Shown: positions 54,150 through 64,000 of the stretch, in pieces
How the letters are laid out: the number at the start of each line of letters is the position of its first letter
How positions within the stretch are numbered: position 1 is the first letter of the stretch
Assembly: GCF_003007735.2 (NCBI RefSeq)
Contig: NZ_PXNQ02000001.1
Span: 620,001-684,000, forward strand
Length of the DNA: 64,000 bases
Direction: 5' to 3'
From: Paracoccus methylarcula
GTDB taxonomy: Bacteria > Pseudomonadota > Alphaproteobacteria > Rhodobacterales > Rhodobacteraceae
The notes under the pieces: model-generated
Databases searched by the model: none
What the model saw: only the letters and a program-made list of their open reading frames with translations
What the model was told of the DNA's origin: nothing
Made by a program: the position numbers and the translations under genes

Positions 54150-55397
54150 TCAGCCGAATTTCTTCAGCGACGCCGCCAGTTCCGGATGGGTTTTCGCGTA
54201 ATCCGCCAGTTCCACGCCCGTCTCGGCGGCCTCCCATGCCTGCCGGATCGCGCGTATCCCGGCGGCCGGGCCCATCGGGTGACCGTGGATGCCGCCTCCG
54301 CCCAGGTACATCAGGTCCAGCGTCTGGCCGGTGCGCCGATAGGTCTCGACCGCCTGACCGCCCCATTGGCCCGAGCAGACCACCGGCAGCGGGCGGTCGG
54401 CATCCGAGAAGATCGGCGTCATGCAGTCCTGGAAGGACCGCACGAAGCTGTCGTCGGGCTCCCAGTATTTCGCACCGATCCCGTTGATCTGGAATTGATC
54501 CACGCCCAGCAGTCGCCAGATCTTCTGATAGGCGCGGAACTCCATCCCCAGCCCCGGATGCCGGGTCAGGATATCCCAGCCATTGCGATGCGCATGCAGG
54601 CACAGGGCCGAGCGTTTGCGCAGAAAGCTCATCCCGCCATGGCCGATCGAGTTGATATTGATGACCGCCGCATGGCCCCCGGCATCCGCCACCATGTCAT
54701 GGTTCCGCATCATCATGTCGGGATCGGCCGAGGATATCCCGAAGGCGTAGATCACCCGCTTGCCCGCCTTCTGCTCGTGATCGCGGATCACCGGCATGAT
54801 CGCGGCGACCCGGTCCTGCAGGGGCGAATAGACCGGGCTCATCAGCTTTTCGTCGTCCTTGATGAAATCGGCCCCCGCTTCGCAGAGCGTGGCGACCATT
54901 TCGGCGGTCTCTTCCGGCGTCAGGCCGAGCGAGGGCTTGATGATCGAGGCGATGATCGGGCCGCGCTCGACCCCGGTCAGGCTGCGGGATCCTTCGATGC
55001 CGAATTGCGGGCCGGGATGGCAGGCGAAGGCCGGGGGAAGGTCGAAATCCATGACCCTGACGCCCGATACCCCACGAATGGCAAAGACGCCCCCGACGGT
55101 GATCGTCATCAGTGCCGCGATATCGGTGCCGACCGCATCCAGCGGATAGGCGATGACCACATCGGCGCGGTTGAAGGGGCCGGGGCCAGCATCCTGCGGG
55201 AAAGAGGGCGCATCCACCGGGGGCAGGTGGCGGATATCCTCGACCCGCGCGGCAAAGCGGCGGCGAATGTCCTCGGTTTCGCCCGGAAGTTCAGTGAAGG
55301 TCCCGGTCGATTGGTCCGAGGCGATCTTGGCCGCCATCGCCTCGACATCGCCCGCGCATTCGATCCGGTAGGTGACACGAATGAATTCATTTGTCAT
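54150..55397 (-). CDS. RuBisCO-like protein (form IV), OiaX/OiaT-type
   Basis: The 415-residue protein keeps the RuBisCO large-chain active site: Lys154 (IIKPSLGL), the carbamylated-Lys triad FIKDDE (Lys180, Asp182, Glu183), HAHRN, Lys310 in GIGAKYWEPD (loop 6 position) and the GGGG phosphate loop. Given the ApsD-, ApnL- and OiaK-like genes nearby, the best reading is 3-oxo-isoapionate 4-phosphate processing: decarboxylation (OiaX) or C-C cleavage (OiaT). Sequence alone does not tell which. ATG 55397 follows GGAGGATC. It is divergent from the transporter operon. Confidence 0.8.
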   Translation of the reverse strand: MTNEFIRVTYRIECAGDVEAMAAKIASDQSTGTFTELPGETEDIRRRFAARVEDIRHLPPVDAPSFPQDAGPGPFNRADVVIAYPLDAVGTDIAALMTITVGGVFAIRGVSGVRVMDFDLPPAFACHPGPQFGIEGSRSLTGVERGPIIASIIKPSLGLTPEETAEMVATLCEAGADFIKDDEKLMSPVYSPLQDRVAAIMPVIRDHEQKAGKRVIYAFGISSADPDMMMRNHDMVADAGGHAAVININSIGHGGMSFLRKRSALCLHAHRNGWDILTRHPGLGMEFRAYQKIWRLLGVDQFQINGIGAKYWEPDDSFVRSFQDCMTPIFSDADRPLPVVCSGQWGGQAVETYRRTGQTLDLMYLGGGGIHGHPMGPAAGIRAIRQAWEAAETGVELADYAKTHPELAASLKKFG

Positions 55398-55430
55398 GCG
55401 ATCCTCCATGGCATGATCTGTAATACTCAT

Positions 55431-56479
<1,049 letters not shown>

Positions 56480-56523
56480 TCCGGCCGCATCCCGAGACCT
56501 TCCCCGAAAGGATGTGACGCATC

Positions 56524-57168
56524 ATGCGAGACGTCTTCCGCCTTTCCGCGCTGTGCCTTGCCGTCGCCGTTGCGATGGCGGGCTGCAAGATCGTCCCCGA
56601 TCCGGATCCGGGCGAGGCCGCCTCCGCCGCGAGCGGTCAGACCGACGAGGCGCGGATGGAGACCTATGCGCAAGAGATCTGGCAGCCCAAGGTCCTTCCG
56701 GTCATCCAGGAAAACCTGGTGCCATTGGCCGAGCTAAGATCCGCGCTGGCGGCGGATACCGATGCGGCGGGGCAACAACACGGCCTGCGCCCCGAAGGCG
56801 AGGCGAATCCGTGGAATTTCGCCGTGTCGGGAGAGGGCAGGATCGTCGAGGCCAAGCTGGACAGCCGGGCGGCCAAGCTGGGTGTCGATACGACGGGAGA
56901 CGGGGCTGCGGACGTCTCCGTCCAGCTTGGCCCGGTCATTCGCGGCACCGCCCTGCGCGATGCGATGCCGTTCATCGTGTTCACCGATTTCCGCGACCAG
57001 ATCGAATTCGCCAAGCTGGCCAATGCGCTGAACGCCACGGCCCATGCCGCCATCGACAGGCCCGAAGGTGACGTGATCGGCCAGACCGCGCGTTTCGAGG
57101 GTGTCTTCACCCTGCGCGATCCGGCGAAGATCGAACTGGTGCCCACGATGCTGGAGGTCGGAGGCTGA
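56524..57168 (+). CDS. DUF2291 lipoprotein in ABC sugar operon
   Basis: The 214-residue protein starts with a lipoprotein signal (LCLAVAVAMAGC, lipobox Cys near residue 21) and contains the DUF2291 domain (ETYAQEIWQPKVLPVIQENL). It is probably anchored in the inner or outer membrane and is repeatedly found beside ribose-type ABC genes, though its function is unknown. It lies between the binding protein and the ATPase, 1 base before the latter. Confidence 0.83.
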   Translation: MRDVFRLSALCLAVAVAMAGCKIVPDPDPGEAASAASGQTDEARMETYAQEIWQPKVLPVIQENLVPLAELRSALAADTDAAGQQHGLRPEGEANPWNFAVSGEGRIVEAKLDSRAAKLGVDTTGDGAADVSVQLGPVIRGTALRDAMPFIVFTDFRDQIEFAKLANALNATAHAAIDRPEGDVIGQTARFEGVFTLRDPAKIELVPTMLEVGG

Positions 57169-57169
57169 C

Positions 57170-58738
57170 ATGAACCGGCCAGCAAAGGCGCATCCCGTCG
57201 GCCTGTCGATCCGCGATGGCACCAAGGTCTATCCCGGCACGGTTGCCTTGCGGGACGTGAATTTCGATCTGCGCATGGGGGCGGTCAATGTCCTCGTGGG
57301 AGAGAACGGGGCGGGCAAATCCACGATGATGAAGATCATCGCGGGGGTCGAGCGTCTGACCAGCGGCAGGCTGATCCTTGACGGGCAGGAGGTCGAGTTC
57401 CGTTCCACCGATGACGCGGCGCGGCACGGGATCGGGATCGTGTTCCAGGAACTGAACCTGTTTCCCAATCTGAGCGTGGCGGAAAATATCTTCATTTCGC
57501 GCGAGAAGACCCGTTTCGGGATCGATATCGACAAGGCGAAACAGCGCGAGATGACCCGCGCGCTGATGAAGCGGCTGGAGCATGACATCGATCCCGATGC
57601 GCTGGTCGGCGATCTCAAGGTCGGCCAGCAGCAGATCGTCGAGATCGCGAAAAGCCTTGCGCAGGATGCCCGTATCCTGATCCTCGACGAGCCGACCTCG
57701 GCCCTGTCGGCGGCAGAGGTGGAGATCCTGTTCCGGGTGATCGACGACCTGCGCGCCTCGGGTGTAGGCATCGTCTATATCTCGCACCGGATGGAAGAGC
57801 TGATCCGCGTCGGCGACTATATCACCGTGCTGCGCGACGGGATCATCACCGGGGCGCAATCGATGGAAGGCGTCGATATTCCCTGGATCGTGCGGCACAT
57901 GATCGGCCAGGCTTCCAAGGATTTCGCCAAGGAGATCGAACATGATTTCGGCCCCGAGATTTTTCGCGCCGAACATGTCACCGCGCCCAACCGTCACGGC
58001 GGCTTCGATGTGCGGGACGTGTCCTTCTCTCTGCGCGCGGGCGAGATCCTGGGCATCTACGGGCTGATGGGGGCGGGACGCTCGGAATTGCTGGAATGCA
58101 TCATCGGTGAGCGGCGCGGCTACCGGGGCGAGTTCTTCGTGGAGGGCGCGCGGCTGACCGCGCAAGGCGTTGCCGGGCGCATCGCCAGGGGCATCGGCCT
58201 GATCCCCGAGGACCGCAAGACCGATGGCCTGGTGCAGATCCTGTCGATCCGCGAGAACATGACGCTGTCGAGCCTGTCCGCCTTTACCCGCGGCATCCAC
58301 ATGTCACTGAAGCGCGAGGCCGAGACGGTGCGCGACTTCATCACCCGCATGACCGTCAAGGTCGCCTCGCCCGAGCACGAGGTCTCTTCGCTGTCGGGCG
58401 GCAACCAGCAGAAGGTGGTCATCTCCAAGGCGCTGATGACCAACCCGAAGATCCTGCTGATGGACGAGCCTTCGCGCGGGATCGATATCGGCGCCAAGGC
58501 CGAGGTGTTCCGCGTCATGCGCAAGCTGGCGGCCGAGGGGCTGGGGATTGTCTTCGTCACCTCGGATCTCGAAGAGGTGATGTCGCTGTCGGACCGTATC
58601 ATCGTGATGTCGAATGGCCGGATCACCGGCGAATTCAACCGGGACGAGGCGACCGAGACCGCGCTGGTCGAGGCTTCGGCCAAGGGTCACACCCCCGATA
58701 CCCCTGCAGAACCCGTGACGGAGGATGCCGCCAGATGA
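57170..58738 (+). CDS. Sugar ABC transporter ATP-binding protein, RbsA type
   Basis: The 522-residue protein has two nucleotide-binding domains. The first has Walker A GENGAGKST and Walker B ILILDEPTSALS, with a degenerate signature (LKVGQQQIVEIAKSL). The second has the LSGGNQQKVVISKAL signature and LLMDEPSRGID. It drives sugar import with the permease, which overlaps by 4 bases. GGAGGCTG precedes ATG 57170; the 57101 frame lies inside the DUF2291 gene. Confidence 0.92.
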   Translation: MNRPAKAHPVGLSIRDGTKVYPGTVALRDVNFDLRMGAVNVLVGENGAGKSTMMKIIAGVERLTSGRLILDGQEVEFRSTDDAARHGIGIVFQELNLFPNLSVAENIFISREKTRFGIDIDKAKQREMTRALMKRLEHDIDPDALVGDLKVGQQQIVEIAKSLAQDARILILDEPTSALSAAEVEILFRVIDDLRASGVGIVYISHRMEELIRVGDYITVLRDGIITGAQSMEGVDIPWIVRHMIGQASKDFAKEIEHDFGPEIFRAEHVTAPNRHGGFDVRDVSFSLRAGEILGIYGLMGAGRSELLECIIGERRGYRGEFFVEGARLTAQGVAGRIARGIGLIPEDRKTDGLVQILSIRENMTLSSLSAFTRGIHMSLKREAETVRDFITRMTVKVASPEHEVSSLSGGNQQKVVISKALMTNPKILLMDEPSRGIDIGAKAEVFRVMRKLAAEGLGIVFVTSDLEEVMSLSDRIIVMSNGRITGEFNRDEATETALVEASAKGHTPDTPAEPVTEDAAR

Positions 58739-59802
58739 CCGATTCAACCGTTTCCATGTCCGAAAGCCAGCCGGGGTCAGGCAGTGCGCTGCTGCTGCTC
58801 TTGAAGGCGCGGACGTTTATCGCGCTGATCCTCGTGGTGCTGTTCTTTTCCATCGCCGCGCCGAATTTCCTTTCGGCGGCCAACCTGGTCATCATGTCGA
58901 AACATGTCGCGCTGAACGCGTTCCTGGCCATCGGCATGACCTTTGTCATCGTCTCGGGCGGGATCGACCTTTCGGTCGGCTCGATCGTCGGGCTTTGCGG
59001 GATGGTGGCCGGCTGGCTGGTGTTGCACGGGATCAATCCGGGGCTTGGCTGGTCGATCCAGTTCAACACGTTCGAGATCTGCCTGATCGTCATCGCCGTG
59101 GGCGTGATGGTCGGGGCGCTGAACGCCTTCCTGATCACCAAGCTGAATGTGGCGCCCTTCATCGCGACGCTCGGTACGCTCTATATCGCGCGGGGATCGG
59201 CCATGCTGTCCTCGGACGGGCGGACCTTTCCCAATCTGAACGGCAATCCGGAATACGGCTCCGACACGTTCCGCTGGATCGGGGCCGGGGACATGCTGGG
59301 CATTCCGGTCTCGATCTGGATGCTGGTGATCGTGGGGCTGGGCGCGGCCTATATCGCCCGGCGCACGCCGCTTGGCCGTTATATCTACGCCGTCGGCGGC
59401 AACGAGAAGGCAGCGGGACTATCGGGCGTTCGGGTCACGCAGATCAAGTATTTCGTCTACATGTTCTCGGGTTTCTGCGCGGCGCTGGTGGGGATCATCA
59501 TCGCCTCTCAACTGGTCGCTGCCCATCCGGCCACCGGCGACACGTTCGAGCTGAACGCCATCGCGGCGGCGGTGCTGGGCGGCACCTCGATGTCGGGCGG
59601 CAGGGGCCGGATCGGGGGCACTATCGTCGGCGCTTTCGTCATCGGGGTGCTGTCGGACGGGCTGGTGATGATGGGCGTCTCGGCCTTCTGGCAGACGGTC
59701 ATCAAGGGCATCGTCATCGTCGCCGCCGTGGTGATAGACCAGGCGCAGCAGCGCGTGCAGGCAAGGGTGGCGCTGCAGGCACAGGCGGCATTGGGCAAGT
59801 AG
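58735..59802 (+). CDS. Sugar ABC transporter permease, RbsC type
   Basis: The 355-residue permease has about ten helices with the RbsC motifs (VSGGIDLSVGSIVGLCGMVA; FIATLGTLYIARG; GGTSMSGGRGRIGGTIVGAF). It forms the membrane channel of this importer. ATG overlaps the ATPase stop. It is followed after 6 bases by the ApsD-like dehydrogenase, so import and catabolism are co-expressed. Confidence 0.92.
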   Translation: MTDSTVSMSESQPGSGSALLLLLKARTFIALILVVLFFSIAAPNFLSAANLVIMSKHVALNAFLAIGMTFVIVSGGIDLSVGSIVGLCGMVAGWLVLHGINPGLGWSIQFNTFEICLIVIAVGVMVGALNAFLITKLNVAPFIATLGTLYIARGSAMLSSDGRTFPNLNGNPEYGSDTFRWIGAGDMLGIPVSIWMLVIVGLGAAYIARRTPLGRYIYAVGGNEKAAGLSGVRVTQIKYFVYMFSGFCAALVGIIIASQLVAAHPATGDTFELNAIAAAVLGGTSMSGGRGRIGGTIVGAFVIGVLSDGLVMMGVSAFWQTVIKGIVIVAAVVIDQAQQRVQARVALQAQAALGK

Positions 59803-59808
59803 AACGGG

Positions 59809-60840
59809 ATGGACGGAATGCTGAGGATCGCCCTGGTCGGATGCGGCTTTTTCGCGCAAAACCAGCTGCATGGATGGGAAGACCTAGACGGAATCGAGGT
59901 TGTCGCGCTGTGCGACCGTGACCGGGCCAGGCTGGACGCAATGGGGGACGCGTTCCGTATCGCGCGCCGCTATACCGATGCCGCCGAGATGTTTGCCGAT
60001 GGCGGGTTCGACGCGGTGGACATCGCCACGACGGTCTCCTCTCACCGCGCCCTGGTCGAGATGGCGGCGGATGCCGGGCTGCACGTGATCTGCCAGAAGC
60101 CTTTTGCGCAGACATTGACCGATGCCCGCCACATGGTCGAGGCCGTGGAGCGGGCGGGAAAGACCCTGATGGTGCACGAGAATTTCCGCTGGCAATTACC
60201 GGTCCGCGCCGTCATCGAGGCGCTGCGGGGCGGAGCCATCGGCACGCCCTTCTTCGGGCGGGTGTCGTTCCGCTCGGCCTATGACGTGTTCTCGGGCCAG
60301 CCCTACCTCGCCGAGGGTGAGCGTTTCATCATCGAGGATCTGGGCATCCATATCCTCGACATCTCCCGCGCCCTGTTCGGCGATGTGGACCGGATCACCG
60401 CCACCACCCGCCGGGTCAATCCCCGGATCAGGGGCGAGGATGTGGCGACCATGCTGCTGTCTCATGCGAGCGGGGTGACATCGGTCGTCGATTGCTCTTA
60501 CGCGACGCGGCGAATGCCCGAGACCTTCCCCGAAACCTTGATCGAGATCGACGGGACCGGGGGAGTGCTGCGGCTGGATGTGGGCTATCGCCTCACGATC
60601 CAGAAGGACGGCGGCACCGAGAGCCGCGATGTAAGCCCGCCGCTTTTGCCCTGGGCGGAGAAGCCATGGCACAATATCCAGGAGAGCGTGGCGATCATCC
60701 AGCGGCATTTCACCGAATGCCTGCGCGCTGGAACCCAGCCCGAAACCTCGGGACGCGACAACCTGCAGACGCTCGCCCTGGTCGAGGCTGCGTATCGCTC
60801 GGCGGCAGAGGCGCGCAGCGTCGATCCGGGTGAGTTATGA
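59809..60840 (+). CDS. apsD: Gfo/Idh/MocA-family dehydrogenase, ApsD (D-apiose dehydrogenase)-like
   Basis: The 343-residue NAD(P)-dependent enzyme has the Rossmann motif LVGCGFFAQNQLHG and the CQKPFAQT motif (QKP in place of the usual EKP, Lys kept). It likely oxidises a sugar at C1; by context with ApnL-, RLP- and OiaK-like genes, D-apiose to D-apionolactone is the best guess. A second ATG at 59818 is possible. It overlaps the next gene by 4 bases. The symbol rests on context and family. Confidence 0.75.
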   Translation: MDGMLRIALVGCGFFAQNQLHGWEDLDGIEVVALCDRDRARLDAMGDAFRIARRYTDAAEMFADGGFDAVDIATTVSSHRALVEMAADAGLHVICQKPFAQTLTDARHMVEAVERAGKTLMVHENFRWQLPVRAVIEALRGGAIGTPFFGRVSFRSAYDVFSGQPYLAEGERFIIEDLGIHILDISRALFGDVDRITATTRRVNPRIRGEDVATMLLSHASGVTSVVDCSYATRRMPETFPETLIEIDGTGGVLRLDVGYRLTIQKDGGTESRDVSPPLLPWAEKPWHNIQESVAIIQRHFTECLRAGTQPETSGRDNLQTLALVEAAYRSAAEARSVDPGEL

Positions 60841-62594
60841 GTGATCTGCACGCCCTATACGGCACGGACACGCCGCCCGAGGCTTTCGAGACCGTCACCC
60901 ATGGCGATGTCGGTTTGACCCTGCAGGGTGGCGCCTTGCGGCATATCCGGGTGAACGGGGTCGAGGTGATCCGCTCGGTCGCCTTTCTCGTGCGGGACCG
61001 GGACTGGGGCACGATTGCGCCCCGGTTGGGACCGGTCGAGCGCGAGACGGCCGGGGCGCTGCGCGTGACCATCCCGATGCGTTTCGATACCGCGACCGGG
61101 CGGCTGGAGGTGGCGCTGAGCGTCGAGATCACCGGGACGGGCCTGCGGGTCTCGGCGCAGGGCCGCGCGACGGGCGGGTTCGAGACCAACCGCGCGGGCT
61201 TTACCGTCCTGCACCCGATAGACGGCGTGGCCGGGGCTCCCGCCACCGTCACCCATTCGGATGGCACGCGGGAGTCCGGGCATTTCCCGTTGCTGATCGC
61301 GCCATGGCAGCCTTTCAAGGACATCGCCGCACTGGAGCATGTTGCGGGCGGCCTGCATATCCGCTGCGCCTTCACCGGCGATGTGTTCGAAATGGAGGAT
61401 CAGCGGCAATGGGGCGATGCCTCCTTCAAGACCTATAACCGGCCGCTCGCCCTGCCATGGCCCTACCGGCTGGAAGAAAGCGAGACCTTGTCGCAATCGG
61501 TCGCGATCACATGGGAGCGGGCAGCGGAGGCCGCGGGCCCTGCTGCGTGGGAGGAGCCTCCGGCGAACCCGGTATTCCCGCAAATGGCGCTGGTCCTGAC
61601 TGCCGAGGATGCCCGACGCGCCGATGAGGTGATCGAGGCTGTCCGTTTCGCCGGTCCTCAGCGGCTGCTTTGCCATGTCGATGCCGCAGCGGGGCCGGTC
61701 GGGCCACAGGTCGCCGCTTTCGCGGCGCTGCAATCCGTGCTGGCCGGGCCGTGCTATGACCTGGAACTGATCTGCCGTTTCGACGGCAGGCAATCGCCCG
61801 AGGAGGAATTGGCCGATCATGCCCGCGCCGTCACCGATGCCGGGCTGGCCCTGTCATCGGTCTTTGTCTGTCCTTCCGTTGACCGGCAATCTACACCTCC
61901 GGGATCGGAATGGCCGGATTGCCCGCCTCTGGACCGGGTCCATGCTGCGGCGGCCGATGCCTTTCCCGATCTCCCGCGCGGCGGCGGCATGGCCAGTTTC
62001 TTTCCCGAATTGAACCGGAAGCGTCCGCCATCGGGGATGCTGGATTTCGTCACGCATGGCCTGTGCCCCATCGTCCATGCCGCCGACGATATCTCGGTGG
62101 TCGAGACGCTGGAGGCGGTGCCGCATATCGCCCGCTCGGCTCGTGCCATCGCGGCGGGACGCGGGTATCGCATCGGCCCGGCCAGTATCGCCATGCGCCA
62201 GAATCCTTATGGCTCGCGCACCATCCCCAATCCCGATCTTGACCGGGTCTGTATGGCCGATGACGATCCCCGGCATCGCGGGGCTTTTGGTGCGGCCTAT
62301 ACGATAGGGCTGGCGACCGCGCTGGCGCCCTTTGCAGCCGATGTCTGGACCCCGGCGGCGGTCTTGGGTCCGCGCGGGCTGACTGGCCCGGACGGCTTTC
62401 TGCCGATCGCCCATGCCCTGCGCGCGCTGGCAGGAAGCGCCGGGCAACCCGTCCACGAGGCGCGGATCGCGGACGGGATGGCCATATTGCATCTGGGCGG
62501 CGGGATAGTCCGCGCCAATCTGACCCCGCGCGCGCAAGACGGCCTGCCTGCGTTTGGCTGGGGTGCAGAGGGAAATTGTGGACGGGACGGATAG
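60837..62594 (+). CDS. apnL: D-apionate lactonase-like protein (ApnL-like)
   Basis: The 585-residue protein shows no classical motif that I recognise. It has an N-terminal beta-rich part (VTHGDVGLTLQGGALRHIRV; DRDWGTIAPRLGPVERE) and a C-terminal TIM-barrel-like part (FFPELNRKRPPSGMLDFVTH; GPASIAMRQNPYGSRTIPNP). Its length and its place directly after the ApsD-like gene fit ApnL, which hydrolyses D-apionolactone to D-apionate. It is coupled to the dehydrogenase by an ATGA overlap. The assignment is from context and recalled family features. Confidence 0.6.
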   Translation: MSDLHALYGTDTPPEAFETVTHGDVGLTLQGGALRHIRVNGVEVIRSVAFLVRDRDWGTIAPRLGPVERETAGALRVTIPMRFDTATGRLEVALSVEITGTGLRVSAQGRATGGFETNRAGFTVLHPIDGVAGAPATVTHSDGTRESGHFPLLIAPWQPFKDIAALEHVAGGLHIRCAFTGDVFEMEDQRQWGDASFKTYNRPLALPWPYRLEESETLSQSVAITWERAAEAAGPAAWEEPPANPVFPQMALVLTAEDARRADEVIEAVRFAGPQRLLCHVDAAAGPVGPQVAAFAALQSVLAGPCYDLELICRFDGRQSPEEELADHARAVTDAGLALSSVFVCPSVDRQSTPPGSEWPDCPPLDRVHAAAADAFPDLPRGGGMASFFPELNRKRPPSGMLDFVTHGLCPIVHAADDISVVETLEAVPHIARSARAIAAGRGYRIGPASIAMRQNPYGSRTIPNPDLDRVCMADDDPRHRGAFGAAYTIGLATALAPFAADVWTPAAVLGPRGLTGPDGFLPIAHALRALAGSAGQPVHEARIADGMAILHLGGGIVRANLTPRAQDGLPAFGWGAEGNCGRDG

Positions 62595-62643
62595 GGTTCA
62601 GTTATCACCACAGCAGACCAGTCACAGCGGAGATGGAAACGGG

Positions 62644-63366
62644 ATGATCGGCGCCCCAGGCAGCAATGACGACAAGATCGTCAGGAGGAAACTGTCCGAC
62701 CAGGTCCTGGAGCGCCTGCATGACATGATCCGCAGTCACGAGTTGAAACCCGGCGACTACATGCCCTCGGAGCGCGCGCTGATGGACCGTTTCGGCGTCG
62801 GCCGCCCCGCCGTGCGCGAGGCGCTGCAATCGCTGCATAACAACGGGCTGATCACCATCAGCCATGGCGAGCGTTCGCGTGTGAACGAGATCAACCCAGC
62901 CACGGTCCTGCACCAGTCGGACGAGTTGGCGCGGCTGGTCCTGAGTTCAGCGCCGGGGAACCTGGATCACCTGAAACATGCCCGGCAGATGTTCGAGATG
63001 GGAATGGTGCGGGTCGCCGTCGAGAAGGCGACGGCAGAGGATATCGCCGAACTGCGCGAACTGGTCGAACGGCAGCGGGAGGAATTGGGAAACGCCACGG
63101 CCTTCATCTCGATCGACATGGCGTTTCACCGCAAGCTGGCCTCGCTGTGCGACAACCCGATCATCCTGTCGGTCTCGGATGCGATGCTGGGCTGGCTGTT
63201 CGAATACCATGTCAGCCTGCTGCACCGCTCGGGCAGTGAAGAGATTACCTTGCTGGAGCATGCCAAGATCGTCGATCATATCGAGGCGCGCGACACCGCC
63301 GCCGCCATCGAAGAGATGCGCCGCCACCTGGAACGCTCGCGCGTGGCCTTCGAGCGGCAGGGGTGA
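62644..63366 (+). CDS. GntR-family regulator (FCD, NanR-like)
   Basis: The 240-residue protein has a winged helix (residues about 14-80: LSDQVLERLHDMIRSHELKP, then VGRPAVREALQSLHNNGL) and an FCD domain (FISIDMAFHRKLASL; LEHAKIVDHIEAR). ATG 62644 has GGAGATGG upstream; the 62554 start overlaps the lactonase gene. It is last in the plus-strand run and probably controls the apiose/apionate genes; CATACC repeats at 55431-55460 may be its sites. A dispersed repeat follows. Confidence 0.85.
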   Translation: MIGAPGSNDDKIVRRKLSDQVLERLHDMIRSHELKPGDYMPSERALMDRFGVGRPAVREALQSLHNNGLITISHGERSRVNEINPATVLHQSDELARLVLSSAPGNLDHLKHARQMFEMGMVRVAVEKATAEDIAELRELVERQREELGNATAFISIDMAFHRKLASLCDNPIILSVSDAMLGWLFEYHVSLLHRSGSEEITLLEHAKIVDHIEARDTAAAIEEMRRHLERSRVAFERQG

Positions 63367-63375
63367 GGAAGGGTT

Positions 63376-63484
63376 GCGTCCCGCGATGGCCGGGGGCGTG
63401 CGCCGCCCCCGTCGCCGGCTGGTTCTCGAACCAGTGGCGCACCAACCGGCGACCCCCTGCGGGATATTTGAATGAAGAAGAAGG
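63376..63484 (+). repeat. Dispersed intergenic repeat, copy B (long form)
   Basis: GCGTCCCGCGATGG is followed by a GC-rich hairpin (CGGGGGC...GCCCCCG), then TCGCCGG ... CTCGAACCAGTGGCGCACC ... CCGGCGA, then GGGATATTTGAATGAAGAAG. It is the best-preserved of three copies. It lies between convergent genes (GntR and the OiaK-like kinase), consistent with a bidirectional terminator. Confidence 0.72.
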
Positions 63485-63507
63485 CCTGCCGTATAGAAGA
63501 CCGCGTC

Positions 63508-64000
63508 TTACCGGGGGCCGCCGCCGTCGCGAATCCAGCCGAAATAATCCTCGCTTCCCATCTGGCCGCCCTTCAGCGCGATCTCCAGCCCGTCATGCGG
63601 GTTGTCCCCATGGGCCGTGCAAAGTGCCGCGCCAGGGATGGTCGGGGCCTTGGCGACCAGCGCGGCCAACCCGAGTTGCCGCATCCCGTGGCCCGAGGTG
63701 TCGCCGCCCGAGATGACCGCCCGGCGGATGCCGGTCGCCCGCAAGACCCGGTCGAGAATGCGGCCGAGTGCCTCGCCTATGCGGCGGTTGGCGGTTGTCG
63801 CGTCCATCCCGCTTTCCGCCAGCGCCTCGCGATAGCGGGCGATCTCGGGGCCGTCGTAACCGCGGGCAGAATGCACCAGCGGGCTTTCCCCGTGCCCCGC
63901 CGCGTTCGAGGCGGCTTCGACAAGGCGGTTTTCTTCGGCTTCCAATATCTCGGCAGGCCCGCAGACGGTGGCGGCGTCGAAGCCCAGCAAGGCGAAGCCG
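63508..64000 (-). CDS. oiaK: DUF1537 four-carbon acid sugar kinase family protein, OiaK-like (C-terminal part)
   Basis: Only the C-terminal 164 residues are inside the window; the frame continues past the right edge. The sequence AVISGGDTSGHGMRQLGLAA and GGQMGSEDYFGWIRDGG is the signature of the C-terminal nucleotide-binding domain of DUF1537 kinases, which phosphorylate acid sugars such as 3-oxo-isoapionate (OiaK), threonate or erythronate. With the RuBisCO-like, ApsD- and ApnL-like genes nearby, OiaK is the best reading. It is convergent with the GntR gene. Confidence 0.75.
   Translation of the reverse strand, partial: GFALLGFDAATVCGPAEILEAEENRLVEAASNAAGHGESPLVHSARGYDGPEIARYREALAESGMDATTANRRIGEALGRILDRVLRATGIRRAVISGGDTSGHGMRQLGLAALVAKAPTIPGAALCTAHGDNPHDGLEIALKGGQMGSEDYFGWIRDGGGPR

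Overview
This window looks like chromosome from a high-GC alphaproteobacterium of the Rhodobacterales, most likely Paracoccus-like. The reasons are strong GC bias at third codon positions, a coxMNOP-type cytochrome oxidase cluster, a Rhizobium-style rha locus, polyol and heme uptake operons, and short GC-rich intergenic repeats ending in a GATATTT-GAAGAAGAA tail. No phage, insertion sequence or CRISPR array is visible. Genes are packed into operons with many 4-base ATGA/GTGA overlaps.

Layout. 1-3.8 kb (minus): MscS/DUF3772 channel (cut by the left edge), cysK, a Nudix hydrolase and a DUF2059 protein. 3.9-5.5 kb: tRNA-Ser(CGA), a small membrane protein, a lower-GC LysE exporter and a DUF2189 remnant. 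5.5-10 kb (minus): five-gene heme-copper oxidase with two subunit III genes. 10.3-16.2 kb (minus): peptide/opine-type ABC transporter and a GntR regulator. 16.3-25.2 kb: a catabolic block (class III aminotransferase, TPP enzyme, M20 deacylase, second GntR regulator, gamma-glutamylpolyamine-type synthetase and oxidase, ureohydrolase) that fits amine or guanidino-compound breakdown. 25.3-35.2 kb: SorC-type regulator, polyol ABC transporter with a 66-aa membrane protein, xylitol/sorbitol-type dehydrogenase, HAD phosphatase, and a three-gene SDR operon including a ribitol dehydrogenase. 35.4-46.1 kb: complete L-rhamnose locus (rhaR-S-T-P-Q-U-K on minus, rhaD-rhaI divergent on plus). 46.1-48.2 kb: a sulfotransferase-like gene and a DUF2254 membrane protein. 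48.2-54.1 kb: heme uptake (TonB receptor, HmuS, HmuT, HmuU, HmuV). 54.2-64 kb: a set best read as D-apiose/D-apionate catabolism: RuBisCO-like protein, ribose-type ABC transporter with DUF2291 lipoprotein, ApsD-like dehydrogenase, ApnL-like lactonase, GntR regulator, and the C-terminal end of a DUF1537/OiaK-like kinase cut by the right edge.

The common theme is scavenging of plant-derived sugars, polyols, amines and heme: each uptake system sits beside its own regulator and catabolic enzymes. Three genes (TPP enzyme, hmuS, apiose-type binding protein) carry single-base frameshifts. Every one can be repaired by one base in a short homopolymer, so read errors are as likely as true decay. Three ABC operons carry an RNA hairpin beside the binding-protein gene. 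The same TACATTTGT operator half-site occurs in front of both the polyol ABC operon and the SDR operon, suggesting one SorC regulon.
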